From Catenulispora acidiphila DSM 44928 (lineage in GTDB: Bacteria; Actinomycetota; Actinomycetes; Streptomycetales; Catenulisporaceae): DNA of 64,000 nucleotides. Positions 19,119 to 26,802 of this stretch are shown piece by piece. The stretch covers positions 7,978,229-8,042,228 of the forward strand of contig NC_013131.1 in assembly GCF_000024025.1 (NCBI RefSeq), written 5' to 3'. A program made the position numbers and the translations under genes. Position 1 is the first letter of the stretch; every line of letters starts with the position of its first letter. Under the pieces are notes generated by a model that was not told the DNA's origin, did no database searches, and worked only from the letters and a program-made list of their open reading frames with translations.

Positions 19119-19139
19119 GAACGGGCCGATCCAGTTCGT

Positions 19140-19289
19140 GTGCTCCCCGCGTGTGCGGGGCTGGTCCCACGATGCTGGTTGATGAAAATCGACCCGGAAG
19201 GTGCTCCCCGCGTGTGCGGGGGCATCCCGCGGTTACCGCGAATGCTTGGACGCGCGAAAAGTGCTCGCCGCGTGGCGCGGCAAATGCGC
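19140..19289 (+). CRISPR. Remnant type I-E-like CRISPR array, three repeats, no cas genes
   Basis: Repeats of 29 nt begin at 19140, 19201 and 19261. The first two start GTGCTCCCCGCGTGTGCGGG, the classic type I-E repeat with its GC-rich palindrome. The third is degenerate (GTGCTCGCCGCGTGGCGCGG). Spacers are 19169-19200 (32 nt) and 19230-19260 (31 nt). The repeat 3' ends also differ (CTGGTCCC versus GCATCCCG). No cas1, cas2 or cascade gene is present in the window, so this is an orphan relic or a distant satellite of an array elsewhere. Confidence 0.75.
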
Positions 19290-19458
19290 GGCACAGCGCC
19301 TCCGCGAAACCGCCTGCATGACAGCTTAGTCGCTGGTCAGAGCCGATAGGAGAGGGCGAAATACAAGGGACTCATAATCCCTTGGTCGTCCGTCCGAGAA
19401 ACCTCACCTAGCCGCTTCCGGCTTGTGCTTCGATCCCGACGACGCTGGCACCCTAACT

Positions 19459-19480
19459 CCCGGCGCGAGGCCGCGCCGGG
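19459..19480. terminator. GC-rich hairpin downstream of the CBASS operon
   Basis: CCCGGCGCG (19459-19467) and CGCGCCGGG (19472-19480) pair perfectly around AGGC. It lies about 90 nt beyond the last minus-strand frame of the CBASS locus and could terminate that transcript. Confidence 0.5.
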
Positions 19481-19567
19481 CACCGTAGGCATCCAAAACG
19501 CTCAGCGGTAACCCGGTGGTCAGCCTGCGGCGCTCAGCCTCTGCTCCGCATGGCCGAGTTCAGAGGT

Positions 19568-19789
19568 CTACCGCCGCTCGGGCGGAGGCTGCACCGCCGT
19601 CTCCCGTGGAATGTCGTCGCTTTTCTTCACGTAGCCGATCAGGCTGGAGTCGAAGAACGTGTCAGTGTAGGTGGGCCGCACCGTGGAGGCTGGCGCCAGC
19701 GCGGGTGCCTGCGCCGCCGAGGGTTGTGACTGGGCTGGTGGCTGTGACTGGGCTGGCGACGGCGGGGGCGGTCCTGCGGAGTTGGTCAT
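19568..19789 (-). CDS. Possible small Pro/Gln-rich protein overlapping the membrane protein gene
   Basis: 73 aa from an ATG at 19789, in a different frame from the membrane-protein gene it overlaps. The translation has a Pro/Ala/Gln-rich N-terminus (GPPPPSPAQSQPPAQSQPSA) and a more ordered tail, TYTDTFFDSSLIGYVKKSDD. Two readings are possible: a separate coupled gene, or the true C-terminus of the upstream membrane protein reached by a frameshift. The composition is more protein-like here than in the overlapping frame, which becomes low-complexity (ASPVTATSPVTTLGGAGT). I favour the frameshift or fusion reading but cannot decide. Confidence 0.4.
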   Translation of the reverse strand: MTNSAGPPPPSPAQSQPPAQSQPSAAQAPALAPASTVRPTYTDTFFDSSLIGYVKKSDDIPRETAVQPPPERR

Positions 19790-20279
19790 GTGTACCAGCA
19801 TCCACGATGGCGGTGACAGAAAAGACCAAGCCCGCCACGGTCGCCGTCAGGCTGCACCACCACCACGCCGACTTCGCCTCGTGCTTCTTGTCGTTGGCCT
19901 CGTAGATGTTCACCCGCAGGCTGCACAGCGCCAGCAACGTCCGGGTTTTCGTCTTGTCCGCGTACCCGTCGTACAGTGCCCGTGGATTTAGCTCCTGGTA
20001 CGGGCGAATTACCAAGGCCGGGATGCCCAGAGCGAATGCCAGCGCGTAGCAGGTGAATGCCAGTACTCCCAACTCTGGCTGCAGGTGCCGGCTGGCCAGA
20101 AACTGCGTCGCAGTCGCGATAAACCCCAGCAGGAATGCGACCTTGGTATCGACCTTAGAGTTGGCGTCCTCTTGGCGCGCGACCCGACCGGCCAACTCGG
20201 TGTTGAGCAGCTCGAGATTGGCAAGGTCGTCAGCTGCAGCGGCCAGCGCGTCGCGGTGTTCGTCATCTTCGGGGTTCAC
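19662..20279 (-). CDS. Coiled-coil membrane protein, candidate auxiliary effector of the CBASS locus
   Basis: 205 aa from a GTG at 20279 (a TTG at 20306 is also possible). It starts with an acidic helical region (EHRDALAAAADDLANLELL) likely to form a coiled coil. Three hydrophobic segments follow: FLLGFIATATQFLA, LGVLAFTCYALAFALGIPAL and a late CSLTATVAGLVFSVTAIV. A soluble stretch with LCSLRVNIYEAND and KKHEAKSAWWW lies between. The arrangement recalls SLATT/PycTM-type membrane effectors associated with nucleotide-signalling defence systems, but no definite family match can be claimed. It lies 81 nt after the PIN gene, on the same strand, as the last gene of the CBASS run. Confidence 0.6.
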   Translation of the reverse strand: MNPEDDEHRDALAAAADDLANLELLNTELAGRVARQEDANSKVDTKVAFLLGFIATATQFLASRHLQPELGVLAFTCYALAFALGIPALVIRPYQELNPRALYDGYADKTKTRTLLALCSLRVNIYEANDKKHEAKSAWWWCSLTATVAGLVFSVTAIVDAGTHDQLRRTAPAVASPVTATSPVTTLGGAGTRAGASLHGAAHLH

Positions 20280-20360
20280 ATCGGCGAGCCTAGCCAGCGG
20301 CGCCAACCGATCAGTTGCGCTGCGCTGGCATCCTGCACCGGGTCGCCACCCGTGACCCTG

Positions 20361-21266
20361 CTAGGGCAACTCGACGTAGGGGAGGCCGACCTGCGAAAGT
20401 TTCGTCTGAAGGTTGATATCGCTGGTCGCCACGAACAGCGTCGACCCGGGGTGGTCCGACTGCACCAGCAGGCTGGAGGCAACGAACCGGTCGTCGGGCA
20501 CATCCAAGTCGAGCCAGGACGGCAACTGGTCGCCCCTGGGCTCGACAACCTCGAACAGAGCATGCACGTCGCCTGCGACCTTGACCCCGAGCAGGACGTC
20601 GCCGTTGGAGCGCAGGTGCTTGAGCCGACGGTCGGCCCGAGCCGCACCGTCGCGCAGGAGCTCGGTGCGTCCGGCGCGCTTGAGGCCGTCGATCTCCCGC
20701 AGCACCACGGGCAGCAGGTGGACCATGTACCGCGGGCCCAACGTCGCAGTGTGCACAGCGACGTCGGGGTTATCGATGAGCGTGTTGGTGTCCACCGTGA
20801 GCCGCACGGCGAACGCGTCGGGCGGCAGCACCTTAACGAGAGCCAGCAGCTCCTCCACGGAGGCATCGATCGCTTGTGCCGCAGCGGTGAGGCTGCCGGG
20901 GATCTTGTCGCGCTTTGGACGGATGAGCCAGCGCGTCAACCGTCCGATGTGTACATCGAGCCGTTCGGCCACCTCTGGCGTGGGGTGCGGGAACAGCAGT
21001 CGGAAGCGTGGCTCCCAGTCGCGCACCTTGCGCAACAGCGCCATCCGCTCCCGGTCGAGGTCCGGATCGCTGCCCGCCCACGCCCACACCACCGGGTTCA
21101 TGAACACGACGAGGCCACTGCTGCGGCCGCGGTTGGGATCAACATTGATGATCTTCGAGGCTGACAATACCTCGCGGTAGTCGGCGTGGATCGCGCCGAG
21201 CTCGGCGCAGAGCCGTTCGATGTATGACGGCGGAGCCGTCGTCGCTTTGGACACTGGATTCTCCAT
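20361..21266 (-). CDS. PIN-domain ribonuclease-like protein linked to CBASS
   Basis: 301 aa from an ATG at 21266 (MENPVSKATT). The N-terminal half is helical with no recognised fold. The C-terminal half is a PIN-like nuclease domain: first acid in RLTVDTNTLIDNPD, second in LPVVLREIDGLKR, third in DVPDDRFVASSLL and fourth in LFVATSDINLQTK. This is the D...E...D...D pattern of Mg-dependent PIN ribonucleases. No antitoxin-sized partner is adjacent; instead it lies about 100 nt after the S-4TM effector gene. It could be a second, RNA-cleaving arm of the CBASS response or an independent toxin. Confidence 0.75.
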   Translation of the reverse strand: MENPVSKATTAPPSYIERLCAELGAIHADYREVLSASKIINVDPNRGRSSGLVVFMNPVVWAWAGSDPDLDRERMALLRKVRDWEPRFRLLFPHPTPEVAERLDVHIGRLTRWLIRPKRDKIPGSLTAAAQAIDASVEELLALVKVLPPDAFAVRLTVDTNTLIDNPDVAVHTATLGPRYMVHLLPVVLREIDGLKRAGRTELLRDGAARADRRLKHLRSNGDVLLGVKVAGDVHALFEVVEPRGDQLPSWLDLDVPDDRFVASSLLVQSDHPGSTLFVATSDINLQTKLSQVGLPYVELP

Positions 21267-21370
21267 CGTCAGCCGAACCGGTCCCCGGTCCAACAAAAAG
21301 CAAACAGTTCGGGTATTCTGGCCCGCCCGGGCGAACGGCGCCGGCTCCACGCTGGCTGCCTGAGCAGACC

Positions 21371-22291
21371 TCAAGGGCTGTTTTCAGGACAGATGAGTTC
21401 GGCAGTCGCTGTAACGGTGGCGTGCTGGGAGGAGCTGCGGCGAAGCCGGTAGTAGAAGGTTGGCACTCGTGGCCCGGTGCGACGCAGTTGAAACGCGGAG
21501 TCCTGGATCCGACGGGTCTCACCGACCGGGAGATTATCCGGAGCGAGTCGGTACGTATTCCACAACTCGCGGATGTCGTTCTCGGTCTGTTCGCGGGCGA
21601 TGGAGTGCTGGCGGTGCTCGTGGGCCAGTTCGGAGGTGTCCAGGAACGCTGGCGCGCAAGGCAGGAAGATCTTGATCAGATAGTCGGACAGCGACAGGTC
21701 TTTGACCACGGCCAGGACGAGGCCGGCGGTGAACCACCCTAGACCTGCGGCCAGGACCGCGTTGCCGTAGGCGCGGTGGTCACTGCGACTCCAGACCATG
21801 CTCTGTCGTTGGCATAGCAGCACGTCGCCGGGCCATGCGACGCCGGTCAGGTCGATGCTGTACCAGTCGTGGTAGCGCTCGTGGTCGGGAACGCGCTCGG
21901 CCGCCCGGACGATGTCGTCCGGGGACGGCGGACTACCGGCCAGGGATTGGTTCCACGGCAGGTGGAACAGCTTGGTGTCGTACAGCTCGTGCGCGCGCAC
22001 GGCGTCGCCGCGGGCGTGCTGCTCCAGCCGGGTCAGCACGGTGCGACCGATGACCAGCCACCCCGCGCCGACCGCAGCGAGAGTGTCGGTCGAGGACGGC
22101 ACGAACACCGCGACCACTGGGGCAATCAAAGCCAGGGCCAACGTGCCGGCCGCCCGCAGTCGTCGCCACATCTGCGCCGAGTTGTACATGTGGCTGTAGG
22201 CGCGCAGCCGACGAAGGTGTTCGATTTCGTCCTGACGGGTCCTGATATCGGCCCCGGCCCCGACGGGCACGGGGCGGTGCGGGCCGGTCAT
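21371..22291 (-). CDS. S-4TM family membrane effector of CBASS
   Basis: 306 aa from the ATG at 22291, whose ATGA overlaps the CD-NTase stop by 4 nt. The N-terminal stretch RQDEIEHLRRLRAYSHMYNS precedes two hydrophobic helices (about 48-65 and 70-83). The S-4TM signature AHELYDTKLFHLPWN follows (100-114), then a cytosolic segment with WYSIDLTGVAW, and two more helices (about 180-199 and 206-225). A charged C-terminal domain has ENDIRELWNTYR. S-4TM proteins are predicted pore-forming effectors in CBASS: second-messenger binding is thought to open or disrupt the membrane and kill the infected cell. Direct coupling to the CD-NTase supports that role. Confidence 0.85.
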   Translation of the reverse strand: MTGPHRPVPVGAGADIRTRQDEIEHLRRLRAYSHMYNSAQMWRRLRAAGTLALALIAPVVAVFVPSSTDTLAAVGAGWLVIGRTVLTRLEQHARGDAVRAHELYDTKLFHLPWNQSLAGSPPSPDDIVRAAERVPDHERYHDWYSIDLTGVAWPGDVLLCQRQSMVWSRSDHRAYGNAVLAAGLGWFTAGLVLAVVKDLSLSDYLIKIFLPCAPAFLDTSELAHEHRQHSIAREQTENDIRELWNTYRLAPDNLPVGETRRIQDSAFQLRRTGPRVPTFYYRLRRSSSQHATVTATAELICPENSP

Positions 22292-23169
22292 GACTTCGCG
22301 AACAACGAGCCGAAGAGGCGCTGCCACTCGGCCAGTGCCTCGCCGGTGCGGCCAGCCTGGTCATGCTTGATCGCGCGGGTACACGCGGCCTCGGCCTCGC
22401 CGAGCGCCCGGCGAGACACGGCCATCGCCGCCGGATCGTTGTCAAGGACGTCGGAGACGTCCGGGCCCAGCCCGGCCGGGTCCGGCCAGCCCTCGTCGAT
22501 GCGGTCGGCGGCGGTGGCGAAGAAGCCGCGCAGCTCGTACGGATGGCGCCCGGTCCACGGGCCCGAAAGGATGTCGAGGGCCATGACCTCCAACAAAAAG
22601 CCGGGCTGCACCGGCGACCCGCTCTCCTGATTCCACTTCTTGATCATCTTGATGAGCGGCTTCCACTGGTCGGCGAAGTCCTTGTTCGCACGGGTCGCCA
22701 GCTCGGCGTGGATCCGCGGATTTGTGGAGATCCACTCCCCCAGGATGTCATCAGGGATCAGGTAATTGTCGCCGTCGGCGAAGGCGGGGACCACGTCGAA
22801 GGAGATGATCTCGTCGTCCAGGTCTGTGACTCTAGCGACACCGAAGTCGACGCGCACCGCGCGGCGGTCGCTGACCACACGGCCCGGGTAGTAGGGCTCG
22901 AGGATCTGCACGACCTCCTTCAGGATCGCGGCGGGATCGCGGTTTAGGAAGTTCGTGTCCCGGAGGACCACCATGATGTCGATGTCGCGCAGCGGCTTGG
23001 TCTTGGTCTGACGCCGGTAGGAACCGGTCAGGAAGTCCTCGGCGATCTCCAGGTCGCTGGCGAGTTGCTCCCGGATGCGCTGCTGGCGGGCGCTGGCGGT
23101 GGCGTTCTCGCGGTCGGTGGTCTCCAGGCGGGTTCGGAACTTGCCGAACGCGTCCTCGATGCTCATCAT
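22288..23169 (-). CDS. CD-NTase (SMODS domain), CBASS signal synthase
   Basis: 293 aa from the ATG at 23169 (second ATG at 23166), with AGGA 7 nt upstream and overlapping the HORMA stop codon (TGATG). The nucleotidyltransferase active site is complete: FLTGSYRRQTKTKP (G49, S50), DIDIMVVL (D62, D64) and a third acid in ISFDVVPAF (D125). The C-terminal helical domain includes LIKMIKKWNQ and PGFLLEVMAL, typical of OAS-like CD-NTases. The enzyme makes a cyclic di- or trinucleotide on phage infection. Clade and product cannot be told from reading alone. In HORMA/TRIP13 operons this enzyme is switched on by HORMA binding and off by TRIP13. Confidence 0.93.
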   Translation of the reverse strand: MMSIEDAFGKFRTRLETTDRENATASARQQRIREQLASDLEIAEDFLTGSYRRQTKTKPLRDIDIMVVLRDTNFLNRDPAAILKEVVQILEPYYPGRVVSDRRAVRVDFGVARVTDLDDEIISFDVVPAFADGDNYLIPDDILGEWISTNPRIHAELATRANKDFADQWKPLIKMIKKWNQESGSPVQPGFLLEVMALDILSGPWTGRHPYELRGFFATAADRIDEGWPDPAGLGPDVSDVLDNDPAAMAVSRRALGEAEAACTRAIKHDQAGRTGEALAEWQRLFGSLFAKS

Positions 23170-23687
23170 CAGCTGTTCCTGGTGTAGTAGGAGATGCTGG
23201 CGCCGATCGTGCCGCCCGTGATCGCCGTGCCGGCAGTGCGCCGGGTGAGGTGATCGCTGGACCGCAACTGTCCCTTGCCCCAGCCGGGCACAGCAGGCCG
23301 GCCGGGCTTGTTCACGACGGTGAAGTCGTACTCGCACTGCGAGGGGTAGGCCCCGTTCTTGCGGATGACGTAGTCGATCACGTCCGGGTCTAGCCACAGG
23401 TCGCCGTCGGAGTCGGCGCCGTAGTCATATTCGATGGTGAAGTCGAACCGCCCGACCAGGCTCGTCACAGTGCGGTCGCTCGGATCGAACACCTCCATAA
23501 CCAGGGTGGTCAGGTGACCGGACTGCAGCCATGTGCTAACCCCGGACTCCAGGAGCGCCCACTGGCCGAGCAGGCCGGCGGGGTCCAGGCCAGCGGCGCG
23601 GATGATCTGCTTCAGGCTGCGGATCATGTTCGTGGCCACGTGTGTAGCGGCATGCGTGGTCGTGTTAACGCGGACGCTGGTCGCCAT
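23169..23687 (-). CDS. cap7: Bacterial HORMA-domain protein (Cap7-like), CBASS sensor
   Basis: 172 aa. Bacterial HORMA features seen include an N-terminal helix THVATNMIRSLKQIIRAAGL, then WLQSGHLTTLVMEVFDP, DFTIEYDYG, VIDYVIRKNGAYPSQCEYDF and the safety-belt-like tail LTRRTAGTAITGGTIGASIS. In type III CBASS, HORMA proteins bind a closure peptide from a foreign protein, change to the closed state and activate the CD-NTase. Its stop codon overlaps the CD-NTase start, in keeping with complex formation. The gene is 2 nt after the 154-aa unknown gene. Confidence 0.85.
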   Translation of the reverse strand: MATSVRVNTTTHAATHVATNMIRSLKQIIRAAGLDPAGLLGQWALLESGVSTWLQSGHLTTLVMEVFDPSDRTVTSLVGRFDFTIEYDYGADSDGDLWLDPDVIDYVIRKNGAYPSQCEYDFTVVNKPGRPAVPGWGKGQLRSSDHLTRRTAGTAITGGTIGASISYYTRNS

Positions 23688-23689
23688 GG

Positions 23690-24154
23690 CTAGGAAAGCT
23701 CCTCAAGGTTGACGGTCAGCGATCCGCGGACCTGCGGTTCCGCGAACTTGTCGATCTCCGCGACGGCGGTGAGGTCCCGAAGCGAGATCCGCCCGTCCCC
23801 GGCCAGCACACGGCCGAAGTCGTCGATGTCGTCGACACCGCAGGGCACGGACAGCGTCCACTGCGGGTCGGCCAGCGGCTGCACCGACAGCGGCGTCTCG
23901 TCCTGCAGCACCTCTAGGGCGTCTTCGCCGTGCACCGTGTAGATGCGGATCTGCGGGCCGGATGCTGGGCGGATGATGATCGGGGCGTCGCGTGTGTACT
24001 CCTCGGAGATGATTGCCGCGCACACCCCCGTCGCCGCCGACAGCACAGAACGGGCGGGCCCCTGCAGAGGGGCGACCAGGTCGATGATGGCGTGCCAGGT
24101 CGCAGTCGAGGTCCTAGCCGGGACGGAGGCAACGCGCCGGGCTGTCACACTCAC
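23690..24154 (-). CDS. Unknown CBASS-embedded protein, possible divergent HORMA partner
   Basis: 154 aa from a GTG at 24154 that overlaps the TRIP13 stop codon (GTGA), so it is translationally coupled. It does not match a family I can name with certainty. The first 55 residues are helical (TATWHAIIDLVAPLQGPARS, GVCAAIISEEY). The rest alternates strands (IIIRPASGPQIRIYTVHG, TLSVPCGVDDIDDFG, GSLTVNLEEL). Some HORMA/TRIP13 operons encode two HORMA-like proteins, and this position and size would suit a divergent second HORMA or an adaptor that supplies a closure peptide. That role is inference. Confidence 0.6.
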   Translation of the reverse strand: MSVTARRVASVPARTSTATWHAIIDLVAPLQGPARSVLSAATGVCAAIISEEYTRDAPIIIRPASGPQIRIYTVHGEDALEVLQDETPLSVQPLADPQWTLSVPCGVDDIDDFGRVLAGDGRISLRDLTAVAEIDKFAEPQVRGSLTVNLEELS

Positions 24155-25065
24155 CGCTCCACCCGCATCGCCTGCAGCGCGGCGAGCAGGTCCTCGCCGG
24201 TGACGTTCTCCGGATCGCCGAGCGCCTCGGGCCGCCAGGCGCAGGCCGAAGCCACCGCCTTGCGCAACCTGCGCCCGTCAATCCCCTCCGACAACTGCGC
24301 GGCCGCGTCCAGCACGGTCGGATCGCACAAGGACTGCGCCCCGGGAAAGGCCGCCGCCACCGCCGCGGCCGTACTCTCCAAGATCCGCCGCCGCAGGACA
24401 GCGTCCGGAAGCGGAATCTGAAAGACCGCGTCGGCACGGGAGGTCAGAGCCGGATCGATCCCCCCTGGGAAGTTGCTGGTCGCGATGACCAACACATCGG
24501 GGTGCTGCTGGGCCAGCCGGTCGATCCCGACCAGCGCGGCATCGACCGCACGGTGGACGTCGATCGGGTTGGCCTCCATCGACAGCGCGGAGCGGTCAGC
24601 CGCCAAGGTCTCGACCTCGTCCAGCAGCACCACCAGCGGCCCGTCCGCAGCAGCCTCGGACAGCGTCTGCCCGAACAACTGCTCCACCGCGCGCTGGCTG
24701 CGGCCCAGCGCGGAGCCGGCCAGCGCGTGCGGGTCGACCTCGATGAATGCCCAGTCGCCGATGCCGTGCAGCGTCCGGGCCGTCTTGTCCGCCAGGCCGC
24801 GGGCGACCGTCGTCTTGCCCACCCCCGGCACCCCGGTCAACAACACCACGCCGTGCAGCGGCATCGTCTCGAACGGCACCGTCCGGCGCAGCCGGAACTT
24901 GGCGATCACCGTACGCAGCAGGCGCTCCTTCACACCTTCCGGAAACTCGATGCTCGCCCACGCATCGGCGAACTGCCGGTCCGGAAGCGTCCGGGCGTCG
25001 GCGACACCCGGCAACGCGACGTCGGGCAGCGCCCGGCTCGACGCGGAAGATGTGCGGCTGGTCAT
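24151..25065 (-). CDS. cap6: TRIP13/Pch2-like AAA+ ATPase (Cap6-like) of CBASS
   Basis: 304 aa. AAA+ motifs are complete: Walker A GVPGVGKT (78-85), Walker B VVLLDE (145-150), sensor 1 in IATSNF (N198) and an arginine finger in LTSRADAVF (R210). The small domain ends IDGRRLRKAVASA, the sensor-2 region. It has the size and layout of bacterial TRIP13, which unfolds the N-terminus of closed HORMA proteins, resetting the sensor and damping CBASS. AAGGTG lies 5 nt before the ATG. It is the first gene of the operon and is transcribed divergently from the XRE regulator. Confidence 0.9.
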   Translation of the reverse strand: MTSRTSSASSRALPDVALPGVADARTLPDRQFADAWASIEFPEGVKERLLRTVIAKFRLRRTVPFETMPLHGVVLLTGVPGVGKTTVARGLADKTARTLHGIGDWAFIEVDPHALAGSALGRSQRAVEQLFGQTLSEAAADGPLVVLLDEVETLAADRSALSMEANPIDVHRAVDAALVGIDRLAQQHPDVLVIATSNFPGGIDPALTSRADAVFQIPLPDAVLRRRILESTAAAVAAAFPGAQSLCDPTVLDAAAQLSEGIDGRRLRKAVASACAWRPEALGDPENVTGEDLLAALQAMRVER

Positions 25066-25161
25066 GCGTTCACCTTACGAGAGCGATAACAAAAACTTGG
25101 GGCCTCAAGAAGCACAGGTAGAGACCATGATTCCGAGGATTGCGTTCCCGAGCGTAGGGCA

Positions 25162-25221
25162 TGTACCGGCAGAGGTACAAGAGCTTTCCCGGTGCCAGAA
25201 CGATCACTCTCCGTGATCACG
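25162..25221. promoter_or_regulatory. Candidate operators between the CBASS operon and its regulator
   Basis: The 203-bp divergent spacer holds TGTACC-N6-GGTACA (25162-25179), a perfect 6-bp dyad of the size bound by XRE repressors, and the palindrome CGTGATCACG (25212-25221). Either could be the site through which the XRE protein represses both promoters. Sequence alone does not prove binding. Confidence 0.45.
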
Positions 25222-25268
25222 ATACGGTTCGGTACTGAGCGGTATGACAATGAAGGGAGACCAGACCA

Positions 25269-25751
25269 GTGGACGACCCAGTGGACATCTCAGCGCTGCA
25301 GCGGCTCGTACAGCGCCATCGTGCTGAGCGCGGACTGAGTCTCCGCGCAGCGGCCGAAGAATCCGAAGTGCCTTTCAACACGCTCGCCCGCGTCGAGAAG
25401 GGACACTTGCCCGACCTCGCCAACTTCCGACGCATCGTCGAGTGGTTGGGCCTGCCCCCGGAGCGGTTCTTCGAGCCGCCGCGCGTACGTACCGAGAGCA
25501 CTCCGGAGCTCATCGCTTACCACCTCGCGCGCGACCCGAATCTCTCCGACGCCGCCGCGGGACGGATCGCGGCCCTTGTGCGCGACCTTTACGACACCAT
25601 GGCCGAGCCGGCTGGCGCCGTCCAGGTTCACCTGCGAGCGGCCAGTACCTTCACCCCGCAGGCCGCTCGCGCGCTGGGCGAGCTGCTGGAAACCATCCAA
25701 GCCAAACTCGAGTCACGCTCTGGCGGCGCCCCTTCGGCCGAGGACAGGTAG
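25269..25751 (+). CDS. XRE-family regulator (CapH-like), partner of the ImmA/IrrE protease
   Basis: 160 aa from a GTG at 25269 with AAGGGAGA upstream. Residues about 9-62 are an XRE HTH: LVQRHRAERGLSLRAAAEES then TLARVEKGHLPDLANFRRIV. A helical C-terminal region with VRDLYDTMAE may form a dimer or be the cleavage target. It is divergent from a CBASS operon and directly followed by a metallopeptidase gene, exactly the arrangement of CapH/CapP, where the HTH protein represses CBASS and is cleaved by the protease after DNA damage. By that analogy it would be the CBASS repressor. Confidence 0.8.
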   Translation: MDDPVDISALQRLVQRHRAERGLSLRAAAEESEVPFNTLARVEKGHLPDLANFRRIVEWLGLPPERFFEPPRVRTESTPELIAYHLARDPNLSDAAAGRIAALVRDLYDTMAEPAGAVQVHLRAASTFTPQAARALGELLETIQAKLESRSGGAPSAEDR

Positions 25752-25759
25752 GACCGACC

Positions 25760-26323
25760 GTGCGAAGAGGTTTCAAAACCGAGGCCGAGCGCCTGGCCGA
25801 ACGGCAGCGCGCACAGCTTGGCCTCCAGCCCGTCGATCCCCTGAAGATCTTCGATCTTGCTGAGAACCTCGGAGTCCGGGTGTACAGCGCCAGCGACCTA
25901 GTGGATCGCTCAGCCCTGGAAGAACTTGAACGACTCCAACCAGGAGCATTCTCCGCAGCCACCTTCAACATGCCCGACGGCGACACCGTCGCCGTATACA
26001 ACCCCCTCAGCGAGCCGGGACGCACCAACAGCGACATCGCTCACGAACTCGCCCACATCCTCCTCGGCCACCGACTGCGCGACCTCCAAAAAATCGGAGG
26101 AAACACCTTCTTCGCATGCGATCCCGAGCAGGAGGAGGAAGCGAACTGGCTTGCCGGCTGTCTGCTCCTACCTCGGCCACTATTACTTCGCGAGGCTTAC
26201 GCCAAGGCAACCCCAGAAGCCATTGCCCACAAGTATCACGTAAGCATTTCAATGGCTCGCTTCAGGCTCAATGCCAGCGGCGTCATGATGCAAGCACGCA
26301 GATCCCCGCAAAGGCGCCCATAG
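25760..26323 (+). CDS. ImmA/IrrE-type metallopeptidase (CapP-like)
   Basis: 187 aa from a GTG at 25760, 8 nt after the regulator stop. The zinc-binding motif is HELAH (95-99) within SDIAHELAHILLGH. A third ligand is likely in EQEEEANWLAGCLLLP, the ExxxN segment of ImmA/IrrE peptidases. These enzymes cleave an adjacent XRE repressor to derepress target genes; in CapP the activity responds to single-stranded DNA. The strict pairing with the XRE gene and the position beside CBASS support that function. A strong hairpin lies 70 nt downstream. Confidence 0.88.
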   Translation: MRRGFKTEAERLAERQRAQLGLQPVDPLKIFDLAENLGVRVYSASDLVDRSALEELERLQPGAFSAATFNMPDGDTVAVYNPLSEPGRTNSDIAHELAHILLGHRLRDLQKIGGNTFFACDPEQEEEANWLAGCLLLPRPLLLREAYAKATPEAIAHKYHVSISMARFRLNASGVMMQARRSPQRRP

Positions 26324-26393
26324 CATATATATGTATTCTCAACCCTGCAGTCGTCTCGCGCTCGGCCATCGCAACTGAGACTGAACCGGCGTC

Positions 26394-26451
26394 CTGGTGC
26401 ACCCATGCAGGTCGTGAGACCTAACATGCCCAGCCTGCATGGGTGCACCAG
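26394..26451. terminator. Perfect 18-bp inverted repeat after the CapP-like gene
   Basis: Arms 26394-26411 and 26434-26451 (CTGGTGCACCCATGCAGG and its complement) are separated by 22 nt. It probably ends the regulator transcript. The long loop and lack of a T tract leave an attachment-site or operator role open. Confidence 0.6.
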
Positions 26452-26802
26452 CTCTGGCTCATCGACAACACTCAGCCAATCAACCCCGTTTTGAAGACTT
26501 CAGCCTTCGACACTTATCAGACACCAGCTTCAGTAGCACCTATGCCGGGCAGTGTCAGTGCGGGCACCGGCTGGCAGCGCTGCTGCTTCCGCGCCGTACT
26601 AGCCCGACAATCGACGAGCAGTCGGCGCCACCGTCCGGTACGCGAATAGCCATTTCTGCGTTAACTAGCCATGGCGGCTCAGGTGCGGGCACTAAGAAGA
26701 CATCACGGCCAGCCGATAAGCAACCTGCCAGTGCCGGAAAAGCAGACCATGTACCTCTTCGTCCAGGTCTCAACGTCTACGCATTCTGGGAGCGACCGCT
26801 TC

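Noticed and set aside
26394-26451. Long dyad considered as a tRNA or riboswitch
   Set aside because: No cloverleaf or anticodon arrangement and the arms are simple perfect complements, better explained as a terminator or operator.
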